Shown in pieces: positions 25,694-34,310 of a stretch of DNA of 64,000 nt. Origin of the DNA: Melittangium boletus DSM 14713 (GTDB taxonomy: Bacteria; Myxococcota; Myxococcia; Myxococcales; Myxococcaceae); contig NZ_CP022163.1 of NCBI RefSeq assembly GCF_002305855.1, forward strand, positions 2,108,292-2,172,291, written 5' to 3'. Both the position numbers and the translations under genes were made by a program. The number at the start of each line of letters is the position of its first letter. The first letter of the stretch is position 1. The notes beneath the pieces are model-generated. The model did not search any database and was not told the origin of the DNA. It worked only from the letters and a program-made list of their open reading frames with translations.

Positions 25694-27058
25694 ATGCGCG
25701 GGTGGGGCCGGAAGTGGAGTGCGTGGGGGGTGGGGCTGATCGTCTTGGCCCGGGGAGGAGCGTGGGCACAGGAGGGTTGGACCTTCCTCGGCGCCGAGCA
25801 GGGCGTTCCCGAGCGGGTACTCGGCGTCAGCGCGGACGAGGCGGGCAACATCTGGGTGGCCGGAGGCGAGGAAGGACTCTTCGTCCTCCAGAAGGGCCAG
25901 ACGCACTTCCGCCGCTTCACGATGGCCGACGGGCTGCGGCCCTATGGCTACATGCCGGACGGAAGCGCGCCTCCGGGCACGAAGTATCTCAATGTCCTCT
26001 CCGTGGCCGGAGGTCCCCCGGGCGTGGCCTTCGTCGGCTACCAAGGCAAGAAGCCCGCCCCGGGCATGCCGCCTTGCGAGGACGAGTGGGACCTGGCCCA
26101 TCACGCGGGCCGCGCGCCGGACGCCAGCATCTACAAGAGCGGAGACGCGGATCGCGTGACGCTCACGGGCTCGGGCCTCCAGGTGGCGCACTACGATCTC
26201 TCCACGGGCCCTCACAGGATCTCCGACGAGCCGCGCGGACGCGAGAAGCTCTGCGACATCCTGAGCATCGCCTACGATGCGAAGACCCAGAGTGTCTGGT
26301 TTGGCGCCAACCATGGCTTCGCCAGGGGCAAGGCGGACTTCGCCGGCTACTCCTGTGCCCCGGGAACCTGGGACTACGACTGCGCGGGAGTGATGGAGCA
26401 TGTGCACCCGGCCCTCAACGGCTGGAACGCGGCCGGAACCAGGATCGAGCTCCTCACGGACGCGTATTACGGCATCTCGGTGGCCTCCAACGGGGACGTG
26501 TGGTTTGGCGGCGCCAACCGCTCCACTCGCTTCCGCTATGGCACCAACGGCTACGACTACTGGAAGGCCCAGTCCCAGACCGAGGACAGCGGCGCCGTCG
26601 CCAACCGCATCGACATCTGGCCGGATGCCGTGGGCGAACCGCACATTCCCACCCAGGCGCAGCGGAGGGATGACCACGTCTCGGGCATGGCGGTGATGGA
26701 GGACCAGAGCGTGTGGGTGGGAAGCTTCACGCGCGGACTGGCCCTGCTGGACGCGAGCGGCCACCGGTTGCGCGTCCTGACGACCGAGCTCGTGGACGGC
26801 GCGGGCCGGGTGTCCGCCGTGGCCGCCGACCCGCGGGACGGCAGTGTCTGGGCGGCCGCCAGTTGGGGTGAGGGCCTGAGCCGCGTACGGGGTGACCAGG
26901 TGATTTTCTACGGAGCGAGCGTGCTCCCCGAAGCCATCCACTGGATGGAGGTGACGGACATCCAGGTGGATCGATCGGGAAGCACACGCCGCATGCTCAT
27001 CGCCTTCGACGGCACGCCGAAGCGGCATGGCGTCGTCGGCGTGTACTCGGGCCCGTGA
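25694..27058 (+). CDS. Secreted beta-propeller protein (two-component-regulator propeller type)
   Basis: A 454-residue protein from ATG 25694 with a signal peptide ending in AWA-QEGW (about 25). Repeats of the form W-x-G-(x)-x-x-G-(L/F) recur: NIWVAGGEEGLFVL, SVWFGANHGFARG, DVWFGGANRSTRF, SVWVGSFTRGLALL and SVWAAASWGEGLSRV, each followed by short strands, as in Reg_prop propellers. The usual downstream kinase or output domain is absent, so it is a stand-alone propeller. Several Cys residues could form disulfides. Role in the envelope unknown; it converges on the ABC transporter operon (3-bp gap). Confidence 0.75.
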   Translation: MRGWGRKWSAWGVGLIVLARGGAWAQEGWTFLGAEQGVPERVLGVSADEAGNIWVAGGEEGLFVLQKGQTHFRRFTMADGLRPYGYMPDGSAPPGTKYLNVLSVAGGPPGVAFVGYQGKKPAPGMPPCEDEWDLAHHAGRAPDASIYKSGDADRVTLTGSGLQVAHYDLSTGPHRISDEPRGREKLCDILSIAYDAKTQSVWFGANHGFARGKADFAGYSCAPGTWDYDCAGVMEHVHPALNGWNAAGTRIELLTDAYYGISVASNGDVWFGGANRSTRFRYGTNGYDYWKAQSQTEDSGAVANRIDIWPDAVGEPHIPTQAQRRDDHVSGMAVMEDQSVWVGSFTRGLALLDASGHRLRVLTTELVDGAGRVSAVAADPRDGSVWAAASWGEGLSRVRGDQVIFYGASVLPEAIHWMEVTDIQVDRSGSTRRMLIAFDGTPKRHGVVGVYSGP

Positions 27059-27061
27059 CTA

Positions 27062-27856
27062 TTAGCTGCTCGCGGAGGTGTAACGGCCGATGGCGCGCTT
27101 CCACAGCCGGCGCGACACGAAGGCGAAGAGGCACGAGCCCAGGATGGCCCACCCGAGCGACGACCAGGGAAGCCGTCCCAGCATCGCCTCCGCGGGGAAG
27201 GTCGTCATCACGCCCAGGGGGATGATGAAGGTGAAGACGAAGGACAAGGCCCCGCGGAACACCGGGGCCGGCCAGCGCGCCGCGTCGAAGAGGGACGTGA
27301 AGAAGTAGCCCAGGTTGTCCACCTTCACCACGTAGAAGGCCGCGCACACGGTGAGGATCCACAACGAGTAGAGCAACAACACGCTCGTGCCCAGGAGCAC
27401 GAACGAGATGCCCAGGCCCACGAGCGACGGGCCTCGCCCCAACAGGTGGAAGGCGTAGCCGAAGATGGCGAGCGCCGCGACGGCGTTGGTGGCGCGCCAC
27501 GGCAGGAAGCGCTCGGTGGACACCAGGAACTGGGCATCCGCGGGCTTGAGCAGCACGAAGTCCAACGTGCCCTTGCGGATGTGCTCCACCACGCCCGTGA
27601 GGCTCGGATTGATGGCGCCCTCCAGGACGCCCTGCAGGAGCGTGAACCAACCGATGACCAGCAGCGACTCGCCGAAGCTCCAGCCCTCGATGTCCCGCCC
27701 CGCGTTCTGGAAGACGACGAACAGGGGCACCAGGGCGGTGATCATCCAGAAGACGGAGATGATCCCATCCACGATGAAATCCGCCCGGTATTGCATGGCG
27801 AGCAGGCTGGAGGCGCGCAGCCGGACTCCCATCAGGCGCAGGTAGCGGCGCAACAT
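27062..27856 (-). CDS. ABC-2 type transporter permease, second subunit
   Basis: A 264-residue integral membrane protein with about six predicted segments, including IISVFWMITALVPLFVVF, FGYAFHLLGRGPSLVGLGISFVLL and FTFIIPLGVMTTFPAEAM. The last resembles the ABC-2 family (DUF990-like) C-terminus with FP-x-E near the last loop. It is the third gene of a minus-strand operon after the ATPase and a paralogous permease, with a 4-bp gap to the latter. The pair likely forms a heterodimeric channel. Substrate not deducible. Confidence 0.88.
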   Translation of the reverse strand: MLRRYLRLMGVRLRASSLLAMQYRADFIVDGIISVFWMITALVPLFVVFQNAGRDIEGWSFGESLLVIGWFTLLQGVLEGAINPSLTGVVEHIRKGTLDFVLLKPADAQFLVSTERFLPWRATNAVAALAIFGYAFHLLGRGPSLVGLGISFVLLGTSVLLLYSLWILTVCAAFYVVKVDNLGYFFTSLFDAARWPAPVFRGALSFVFTFIIPLGVMTTFPAEAMLGRLPWSSLGWAILGSCLFAFVSRRLWKRAIGRYTSASS

Positions 27857-27860
27857 TCCC

Positions 27861-28664
27861 CTATCCTCCGTAGGCCGCGAAGCGCTTGAGGCCCCGCTTC
27901 CACGACAGTAGCGACACGACCAGCAACACCGACACCCACGCCCACTGACGCGCCAGCAGCGACAGGGCCTCGCCCAGGCCGTGCGCGTTCGTCATCAACT
28001 CCACCGGCAGGCCAATCTGGTAGCGGAAGGGCAGCCAATCCAGGAGGCCCTTGAGCGCGGGGGGGAAGAGCTCCACCGGGTACAGGTAACCCGAGCACAC
28101 GAGGAACAGCGCGAACCACACGTCCATCAACCGGCTGCTGCTCTCGATGTAGAGGCTCAGCGTGCCAATGGCCACGTTGGCCAGGAAGGTGATGAGCCAG
28201 CCGCCCAGCAGCGCCAGGAAGAAGAAGAGCCAGCCCCACGCGGTCCGGGGCAACGAGCCCGCGCCGAGCTGCACCACCGAGAAGAGGACGATGGGCAACA
28301 CCATCACCAGCCGCAGGGGCATGTAGCCCAGGTTCTCCGCCGCGTAGCTCCACAACGGGGAGATGGGCCGCAGCAGGCGCATGGCCAGCGTGCCCTGGCG
28401 CACCTCGTAGTTCATCTGCCAGGCCACCCACGAGCCGGTGATCTGCCGCACCGAGAAGGTGGCCAGGAAGTAGCGCACGAAGTCCTGGGAGTCATAGCGG
28501 CCCACGGGCGAGTAGCGCGCCACCGCCGTCCACAACGCCATGGAGATGAAGGGCATGGTGGTGGACAGGAACCACACCACCATTTCCGCCCGGTAGGCCA
28601 CCGCCTCGGACGTGCCCACCCGCAGCAGCGTGGGCAGGGCCCGCAGCGTGCTCCTCGCGCTCAT
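27861..28664 (-). CDS. ABC-2 type transporter permease, first subunit
   Basis: A 267-residue membrane protein of the same family as its downstream neighbour: VAYRAEMVVWFLSTTMPFISM, FFLALLGGWLITFLANVAIG, and LFLVCSGYLYPVELFPPALKG with the conserved (Y/F)P-x-E-x-(F/L)P motif. It overlaps the ATPase gene by 4 bp (ATGA), so they are coupled. Together with the ATPase and second permease it should make an export pump. Confidence 0.88.
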   Translation of the reverse strand: MSARSTLRALPTLLRVGTSEAVAYRAEMVVWFLSTTMPFISMALWTAVARYSPVGRYDSQDFVRYFLATFSVRQITGSWVAWQMNYEVRQGTLAMRLLRPISPLWSYAAENLGYMPLRLVMVLPIVLFSVVQLGAGSLPRTAWGWLFFFLALLGGWLITFLANVAIGTLSLYIESSSRLMDVWFALFLVCSGYLYPVELFPPALKGLLDWLPFRYQIGLPVELMTNAHGLGEALSLLARQWAWVSVLLVVSLLSWKRGLKRFAAYGG

Positions 28665-29656
28665 CCGTTCACCGCCGTGCGGTGCGCCTTGTTCTCGGCG
28701 AACAGCTCGCTCATGACTTCCTCGAGCGGCGCGTTCTCCACCGTCAGGTCCAACACGGGCAGGTGGGACAGGGCCCGGCTCACCGTCGCGTTGACGGAGT
28801 CCTGGGACACCTGGAGCACCGCCGACGCCTGGTCATGCGCCACCACCTTGCCCAACGCCGAGATGTCCGCCGCGTCCACCGCCCGCGACAGGCGCAGCAC
28901 CACCCGCTTCTCCGGCCGCACCCGCTGCACCAGCGCGTCCAGGCTCCCGTCGTACGACAACTGCCCCTTGTCGATGACGATGACCCGGGGGCACAGCGCC
29001 GCCACGTCGTCCATGTAGTGGCTGGTGAGGATGAGCGTGGCGCCGTGGCGCTCGTTGTAGGACTTGATGAAGGCGCGCATCGTGGCCTGCATGGACACGT
29101 CCAGGCCGATGGTGGGCTCGTCCAGGAAGAGCAGCTGGGGCCGGTGGATGAGCGCCGCCGCCAGCTCGCACTTCATCCGCTCGCCCAGGGACAGCTGCCG
29201 CGTCGGCTTGCCGATGAGCTCGCCCAGCTCCAGCAGGGTCACCAGTTCGTCCAGCGTCCGCTTGTACTGGGCGGAGGGAACGTCGTAGATGGCGCGATTG
29301 AGCTCGAACGTCTCCGAGGGGGGCAGGTCCCAGAGGAGCTGCTGCTTCTGCCCCATCACCAACATGATCTTCTTGAGGAACGCGTCCTCACGGTGGCGCG
29401 GCACATGACCGTCCACGCCCACCTCACCGCTCGACGGATGCAACAGCCCCGAGAGCACCTTGAGGGTGGTGGTCTTCCCCGCCCCATTGGGGCCCAGGAA
29501 GCCCACGCGCTCGCCGGGCTTGATCTCGAACGAGATGCCATCCACCGCCTTCACTTCGGTGTAGGTGCGATGGAAGACCGAGCGGAGGGCGGCCTTGAGG
29601 CCAGGCGGACGCTTGTGGACCTGATAGTGCTTGCGCAGGTCTCGAACGGTGATCAT
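28661..29656 (-). CDS. ABC transporter ATP-binding protein
   Basis: A 331-residue ATPase. Walker A GPNGAGKTTTLKVL (about 56-69), Q-loop MGQKQQLLWDLPPSET, signature LSLGERMKCELAAAL, Walker B LLFLDEPTIGLD and H-loop LTSHYMDD are all intact. A long N-terminal strand (YQVHKRPPGLKAALRSVF) and C-terminal extension of about 100 residues resemble exporters for drugs or glycolipids that use DUF990/ABC-2 permeases. It is the first gene of the operon; an upstream promoter would lie in the 62 bp shared with the divergent Rsm22-like gene. Confidence 0.92.
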   Translation of the reverse strand: MITVRDLRKHYQVHKRPPGLKAALRSVFHRTYTEVKAVDGISFEIKPGERVGFLGPNGAGKTTTLKVLSGLLHPSSGEVGVDGHVPRHREDAFLKKIMLVMGQKQQLLWDLPPSETFELNRAIYDVPSAQYKRTLDELVTLLELGELIGKPTRQLSLGERMKCELAAALIHRPQLLFLDEPTIGLDVSMQATMRAFIKSYNERHGATLILTSHYMDDVAALCPRVIVIDKGQLSYDGSLDALVQRVRPEKRVVLRLSRAVDAADISALGKVVAHDQASAVLQVSQDSVNATVSRALSHLPVLDLTVENAPLEEVMSELFAENKAHRTAVNG

Positions 29657-29718
29657 TGGACGGGATTTAACGCGGTTGCCTTCCAGAGGCGACCCTTCAG
29701 TGGCGAAGGCAGGATGGG

Positions 29719-30918
29719 ATGAGCGGCGCGTACGGCAAGGACCTGGAACGGTGGATTCCGCGGCTCATCGCCGTCTGGAGACAGGCACGAGGACGCGGGG
29801 ATGGACCGGAGACCCGGCTGACCCCCCAGGAAGTGAAGGAGGTGGGCGCGGGGGTGAAGCAACTGTCGCTCGGACTCACGCGCGACCGGAAGCTCGCCGG
29901 GGCCCGGTACATGGACGACCCCAAGCTGCTCGGGGCCTACCTGCTCTTCTACTGGCCCGTCTCCTATGCCCAGGCGCGCGAGGCGCTCGGGGAGTTGCCG
30001 AGCCGGCCGCGCGCCGTGCTGGACCTGGGCAGTGGCCCCGCCCCGGTGGCCTTCGCCGCCCTGGACGCGGGCGCCGCCGGGGTGACGGCCGCGGACCGCA
30101 GCAAGCCCGCGCTGGCGCTCGCCCGGGCGCTCGCGACCGAGGCGGGGGAAGCGCTCGCCACGCGCGAGTGGGATCCGCTCAAGAAGGCCCCGCTCCCCGA
30201 GGGCAAGTACGACCTCGTCACCATGGGCCACGTCCTCAACGAGCTGTACGGCGTGGGGGACGAGGCGGTGGCGCCGCGCGCGGCGCTGCTCGAACAGGTG
30301 CTGGCCCAGGTGAAGCCCGGAGGCAGCCTGCTCGTCCTGGAGCCCGCGCTGCGCGAGACGTCCCGGCTGCTGCTCAAGGTGCGCGACGTGATGGTGGACA
30401 AGGGTTACGCCATCCGCGCGCCGTGCCTGTACCGGGGTGCGTGTCCGGCGCTGGTGAAGGAGAGCGACTGGTGCCACGCCGAGCGGGACTGGCCCATGCC
30501 CGGCGTGGTGGAGGACATCGCCCGGGCGGCGGGACTGCACAAGGAATCGCTGAAGATGAGCTACCTGGTGCTCGCGCCGAAGGACGAGGCCTGGAGCGAG
30601 CCCCGGCCGGATCGGCTCTTCCGCGTCGTGTCCGAGTCGCTCGAGGGCAAGGGACGCCAGCGCTACATCGGCTGCGGGCCCGAGGGCCGCATGGGCCTGG
30701 CGATGCAGGAGAAGCACCGCACCGAGCACAACCAGCGCTTCTTCAAGCTCAAGCGGGGCGAGGTCATCTCGGTGACGAACACGGAGCCCAAGGGAGACGG
30801 GCTCGCGTTGGACGACCGCTCGGAGGTGAAGACCGTGGCGTACCCCGGCCAGGCCGTGCCTCCGGCGCCCAAGCAGCCCCCGCCGCCTCCCGAGGGAGGC
30901 CAGGGCGAGGGCCACTGA
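29719..30918 (+). CDS. Rsm22-family putative SAM-dependent rRNA methyltransferase
   Basis: A 399-residue protein. A helical N-terminus precedes a Rossmann methyltransferase with motif I VLDLGSGPAPVAFAAL (about 100-115) and FxxGHVLNEL-like DLVTMGHVLNEL. The block APCLYRGACP-ALVKESDWCHAE matches the Cys/His metal-binding cluster typical of mitochondrial Rsm22 (P-C-x-H-x-x-x-C-P). A C-terminal region GRQRYIGCGPEGRM and a Pro-rich tail follow. Rsm22 helps assemble the small ribosomal subunit of mitochondria; the bacterial homologues are thought to methylate or chaperone rRNA. It is divergent from the ABC operon and convergent with the FKBP gene (3-bp gap). Confidence 0.8.
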   Translation: MSGAYGKDLERWIPRLIAVWRQARGRGDGPETRLTPQEVKEVGAGVKQLSLGLTRDRKLAGARYMDDPKLLGAYLLFYWPVSYAQAREALGELPSRPRAVLDLGSGPAPVAFAALDAGAAGVTAADRSKPALALARALATEAGEALATREWDPLKKAPLPEGKYDLVTMGHVLNELYGVGDEAVAPRAALLEQVLAQVKPGGSLLVLEPALRETSRLLLKVRDVMVDKGYAIRAPCLYRGACPALVKESDWCHAERDWPMPGVVEDIARAAGLHKESLKMSYLVLAPKDEAWSEPRPDRLFRVVSESLEGKGRQRYIGCGPEGRMGLAMQEKHRTEHNQRFFKLKRGEVISVTNTEPKGDGLALDDRSEVKTVAYPGQAVPPAPKQPPPPPEGGQGEGH

Positions 30919-30921
30919 ACC

Positions 30922-31407
30922 TCAGTGCTCGTGCCCGTCCTCGCCGTGGGCGTGGCCGTGCTCCAGCTCTTCCTTCGTCGCCGCGCGCACATTGCGCACG
31001 GTGACCTCGAAGTGCAGCGTCTTGCCCGCGAAGGGGTGATTGAAGTCGACGACCACCGTGTCGCCCTTCACTTCCTTCACCAGGAAGTCCACCTCGTCGC
31101 CATCGGGGTCCGTGGCGCTGAGGATGGCACCGGCCTTGAGTTCCATGCCCTCCGGGAACTCGCTGCGCGGCACTTCCTCCACACCGTCCGGGTCGATGTC
31201 CCCGTAGCCATCCTTGGGCGCCACGGTGACATTCAGGGACTCGCCCGCGCCCTTGCCCTCGAGCGCCTGCTCCAGCCCCGGGACGATCTCATCGTGCCCA
31301 TGCAGGTACTCGAGCGGCTCTCCCGGCTCGCTCTCGTCCACGATCTTCCCATCACCCAGATGCAGCTGGTACTCGATGGCGACAACGCTGTCCTTCGCGA
31401 TTTTCAT
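30922..31407 (-). CDS. FKBP-type peptidyl-prolyl isomerase, SlyD-like
   Basis: A 161-residue protein: FKBP strand VAIEYQLHLGDGKIVDES, LEYLHGHDEIVPGLEQALEGKGAGE, an IF (insert-in-flap) domain from GYGDIDPDGV to DTVVVDFNHPFAGKTLHFEV, then a His/Glu-rich tail (HGHAHGEDGHEH) that likely binds nickel, zinc or cobalt. SlyD proteins fold proteins and deliver nickel. The start ATG 31407 is supported by a strong family match at residue 4. Cytoplasmic. Confidence 0.92.
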   Translation of the reverse strand: MKIAKDSVVAIEYQLHLGDGKIVDESEPGEPLEYLHGHDEIVPGLEQALEGKGAGESLNVTVAPKDGYGDIDPDGVEEVPRSEFPEGMELKAGAILSATDPDGDEVDFLVKEVKGDTVVVDFNHPFAGKTLHFEVTVRNVRAATKEELEHGHAHGEDGHEH

Positions 31408-31471
31408 GGGGCCCTTGTAACGCAGGACGGACCCACATGCCCGTGGGATGTGCGCGCGAGCGTTGGGAAGG

Positions 31472-32860
31472 CTATTTCAGCGCCTGGGCCAGCTCCTCGT
31501 AGAGGTGGATGGCGCTGCGCACCGCCTTGTCCCAGTCGCCCAGGTGAAGGCTTTCGTTCTCCGAGTGCGCGTTCGTATACGGATCCTCCACGCCGATGAG
31601 CAGGGCGGGCACGCCGCCGAGTTCCTTGGCGAACGGCTCCACGAAGGGAATGGACGCGCCGCAGCCAATGGCCACCGGGTCCGTGCCATAGCCCTTCTTG
31701 AGCGCGCGGAACGCGGCCTGGAACGCCGGGTGGGAGATGTCCGTGAACCAGGGGCCCGAGGGCGGATCCGCCTTGATGTGCAGTTCCAGCCCCCAGGGCA
31801 CCCGTTGCTTGAGGTGGTCCACCAGGCGCCGGAGCACGTCCGCTCCGTCCAGATCCGGGACGACGCGGATGCCCACGCGGGCCCACGCCGCGTCGCAGAT
31901 GATGTTGCGTGCGTCCTTGCGGGTGCTCGCCTCGATGGCGTTGATGGCCAGCGCGGGCTGCCGCCAGTTCGTCTCCCACGGGTGGGGTCCGCCCAGCAAC
32001 TCGGCGCCCGGCACCAACCCCGCCTGCTGCTTGAAGTACGCCGGGTCGCCGCCCGGCAGCGACTGGATGCTCTGGCGCTCGGCGTCGGTGAGCGGACGCA
32101 CCTTGTCGTAGATGCCCTCGATGGCGATGCTCCCATCCGGGTGGCTCAGGCTCGCGAGCATCCGGCACAGCGCCATCACCGGGTCCGGCACCGGCCCGCC
32201 CCACATGCCCGAGTGCAGCGCCTGCTTGAGCGCCCGCACCTCCACGTCCACCGTCACCAGGCCGCGCAGCGCGGTGGTGATGGAGGGCAGCCCGGTGTCG
32301 AAGTTCGTCGTGTCCGTGAGCACGATGGCGTCGGCCTTGAGCAGTTCCTTGTGCCGTTGCAGGAACGTCTCCAGGTGACCGCTGCCGACTTCCTCCTCGC
32401 CCTCGATGAGGACCTTCACGTTGAGCGGCAGCTCCCCGCCCCCCTGGAGCCACGCATCCACCGCGGAGGTGTGCACCACGATGCCGGCCTTGTCGTCCGC
32501 CGACCCGCGACCATAGAGGCGGCCGTCACGCTCCTGCGGTTCGAACGGCGGGCTCTTCCAGGCGCTCTCGTTGCCCGCCGGTTGTACGTCATGGTGGGCG
32601 TACAGCAGCAGCGTGGGTTTGCCAGGAGCCTTCAATCGCTCGCCATAGACGTAGGGGTGCGCCCCCGGCAATTCCAACAGCCTCACGTTTTCGAAGCCAC
32701 GCGACTTCAACAGCGTGGCGGTTGCTTCCGCGCTGTCACGCACGTGCGCGGGATCGAAACCTTCGAAAGACACACTGGGAATGCGGATCAGCTGCTTCAA
32801 ATCTTCGAGGTAGCTGTTCTTGCGCGCATCGAATTGGGCCAAGGCCTTGTCGGTGGACAT
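31472..32860 (-). CDS. M20 family dipeptidase (CNDP-like)
   Basis: A 462-residue metallopeptidase. Zinc ligands: [21 protein letters not shown] (bridging Asp and Gly-Gly context), [10 protein letters not shown] (catalytic Glu), DTTNFD and HSEN near the C-terminus. The lid domain runs between about 200 and 330 with [14 protein letters not shown] and the HP-x-T-like HPWETNW. It matches CNDP/PepV-type dipeptidases. Cytoplasmic, probably for peptide use, which fits a predatory or proteolytic lifestyle. It stands alone, divergent from the receiver gene. Confidence 0.92.
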   Translation of the reverse strand: MSTDKALAQFDARKNSYLEDLKQLIRIPSVSFEGFDPAHVRDSAEATATLLKSRGFENVRLLELPGAHPYVYGERLKAPGKPTLLLYAHHDVQPAGNESAWKSPPFEPQERDGRLYGRGSADDKAGIVVHTSAVDAWLQGGGELPLNVKVLIEGEEEVGSGHLETFLQRHKELLKADAIVLTDTTNFDTGLPSITTALRGLVTVDVEVRALKQALHSGMWGGPVPDPVMALCRMLASLSHPDGSIAIEGIYDKVRPLTDAERQSIQSLPGGDPAYFKQQAGLVPGAELLGGPHPWETNWRQPALAINAIEASTRKDARNIICDAAWARVGIRVVPDLDGADVLRRLVDHLKQRVPWGLELHIKADPPSGPWFTDISHPAFQAAFRALKKGYGTDPVAIGCGASIPFVEPFAKELGGVPALLIGVEDPYTNAHSENESLHLGDWDKAVRSAIHLYEELAQALK

Positions 32861-32992
32861 GGTGCTTCATTAACCCACTTCATCCTCGTGGGCATACGGC
32901 GCGTTCAACGTCACACGGCCCTCCAGAAGAATCGCAGCGGACTCCCTGGAGACACGGGCATTCTTGGATGGCACGACCTATCATGGCGCCAC

Positions 32993-33364
32993 ATGAGCCC
33001 CCCGACGTTGCTGCTGGTCGATGACGATCGCTTCGTGCGCAACCTCCTCAAGGACGCCATTCGCGCGAGTGGACTCGAGGTGCGCATGCTCGAGGCGCAA
33101 GACGGGCGCGAGGGGTTGGAAGTCGCCGAGCGCGAGCATCCCGCGCTCATCTTGTTGGATCTCTTCATGCCCCGCTGCAGTGGGCTGGAAGTGCTGGAAT
33201 CACTCAAACGCACCTCGCCGGACACGCGCGTGCTCATCATCAGCAGCATGGATGCCGAGCCGGTGGTGGAGCAGGCCCTGTCCGCCGGGGCCGTGGGCTT
33301 CGTGGGCAAGCCCTTTCATCCGCTGGAAATCGCCCACGCCATCCGCCAGGCCCTGGCCCACTGA
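32993..33364 (+). CDS. Single-domain response regulator
   Basis: A 123-residue CheY-like receiver. Acid pocket DDDR near 11-14, phospho-acceptor Asp in LLDLFMPRCSG (about 56), Thr/Ser in IISSMDAEP, and Lys in VGKPFHP are all present. It carries no output domain. The ATG lies after a weak ribosome site, inside the 100+ bp between the dipeptidase and PilZ genes. It is the first of three co-directional signalling genes and could be phosphorylated by the histidine kinase two genes downstream. Confidence 0.9.
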   Translation: MSPPTLLLVDDDRFVRNLLKDAIRASGLEVRMLEAQDGREGLEVAEREHPALILLDLFMPRCSGLEVLESLKRTSPDTRVLIISSMDAEPVVEQALSAGAVGFVGKPFHPLEIAHAIRQALAH

Positions 33365-33399
33365 CATCCCCCCCACCCCTCACCCCCGGAGGAAAGCCC

Positions 33400-34299
33400 A
33401 TGTCGAACTACTGGATTGGAGATTCCATTGGTCGAGTCCTCGGGCCCCTGACGCTGCAGTCCCTTCGCGCGCTCATCAGCTCGGGACGGCTCAAGGCAGT
33501 CACCCGTGCGTCTCGTGACGGAGAGAATTGGGAGCCCATCGCCCAGTTCACCGAGGTGAAGGACCTCCTGAGCGCCGCGGCGGCGGTCCCTCCCGTCAGC
33601 GCGAGGGAGCAGAGCGAGCGCCTGCGCCAGCAGTTACGTCAGATGCAACCGCTCAACGCGTGGCAGCTCTTCGGCGTGAAGCCGGACGCGCCGATCGAGG
33701 AGTTGCGCGGCGCCTTCTTCCGGGCGGCCCGGCGCTTCTCGCCCGAACACCTCGGGGCCGACATGCCCCCCGAGCTGCGTCAAGCCAACGCGGACATCTT
33801 CGAATTGCTCGCGCGCCGCATGCGCGAGGCGGAAGGCCAGCGCCCCGGAGCCGCCAATGTCGTGCGCGCGGCTCCGGGCGCCCAGGTTCCGTTCCGGGCC
33901 GCCGCCGCCCAGCAGGCCCCGGCCTATACCTATTCGGCCGAGGAGTTCGTTGGACTGCAGACTCGCAACGAGCGGTTGCAAGTGGAAGTACGGGTGAGCG
34001 CGCGCAACACGGGCATCTTCACCGACCATCGCATCATCAACCTCCAGTCCGGAGGGCTCTTCCTGCCCACGCACCGGCCCCTGCGGCTGGGGACTCGGGT
34101 GGATCTCGTGTTGAGTTTCGAGCAGCCAGCACGTCAGGTGAAGCTGCGCAGCTCGGTCATCTGGGAGTACACGCTCGACGATGGCAAGCAGCCGCGCGGT
34201 TACGGGTTGGGACTGGCGGACTTGCGAGCCGAGGAGCGTGCCTTCCTCGACGAGTACCTGCGCGCGAATCGCGCCGCGGCACCGCCCTCGTCCAGCTAA
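33400..34299 (+). CDS. GYF-like / degenerate J-domain / PilZ protein
   Basis: A 299-residue protein with three parts. Residues 1-55 (YWIGDSIGRVLGPLTLQSLR to NWEPI) resemble the GYF_2 domain. Residues about 85-145 (NAWQLFGVKPDAPIEELRGAF, ARRFSPEHLG) look like a J domain whose HPD is replaced by SPE, so it should not stimulate Hsp70. The C-terminal 110 residues form a PilZ domain of the TIGR02266 type common in myxobacteria: RLQVEVRVSARN, INLQSGGLFLPTHRPLRLGT. The c-di-GMP RxxxR motif is weak. It sits 35 bp after the receiver gene (RBS AGGAAAG) and 11 bp before the kinase gene. Confidence 0.75.
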   Translation: MSNYWIGDSIGRVLGPLTLQSLRALISSGRLKAVTRASRDGENWEPIAQFTEVKDLLSAAAAVPPVSAREQSERLRQQLRQMQPLNAWQLFGVKPDAPIEELRGAFFRAARRFSPEHLGADMPPELRQANADIFELLARRMREAEGQRPGAANVVRAAPGAQVPFRAAAAQQAPAYTYSAEEFVGLQTRNERLQVEVRVSARNTGIFTDHRIINLQSGGLFLPTHRPLRLGTRVDLVLSFEQPARQVKLRSSVIWEYTLDDGKQPRGYGLGLADLRAEERAFLDEYLRANRAAAPPSSS

Positions 34300-34310
34300 G
34301 GAGACAGACG

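Noticed and set aside
24769..26673. A 634-codon plus-strand frame over the metallo-beta-lactamase and propeller genes
   Set aside because: It runs antisense to the lactamase and out of frame with the propeller; composition is that of a shadow frame.
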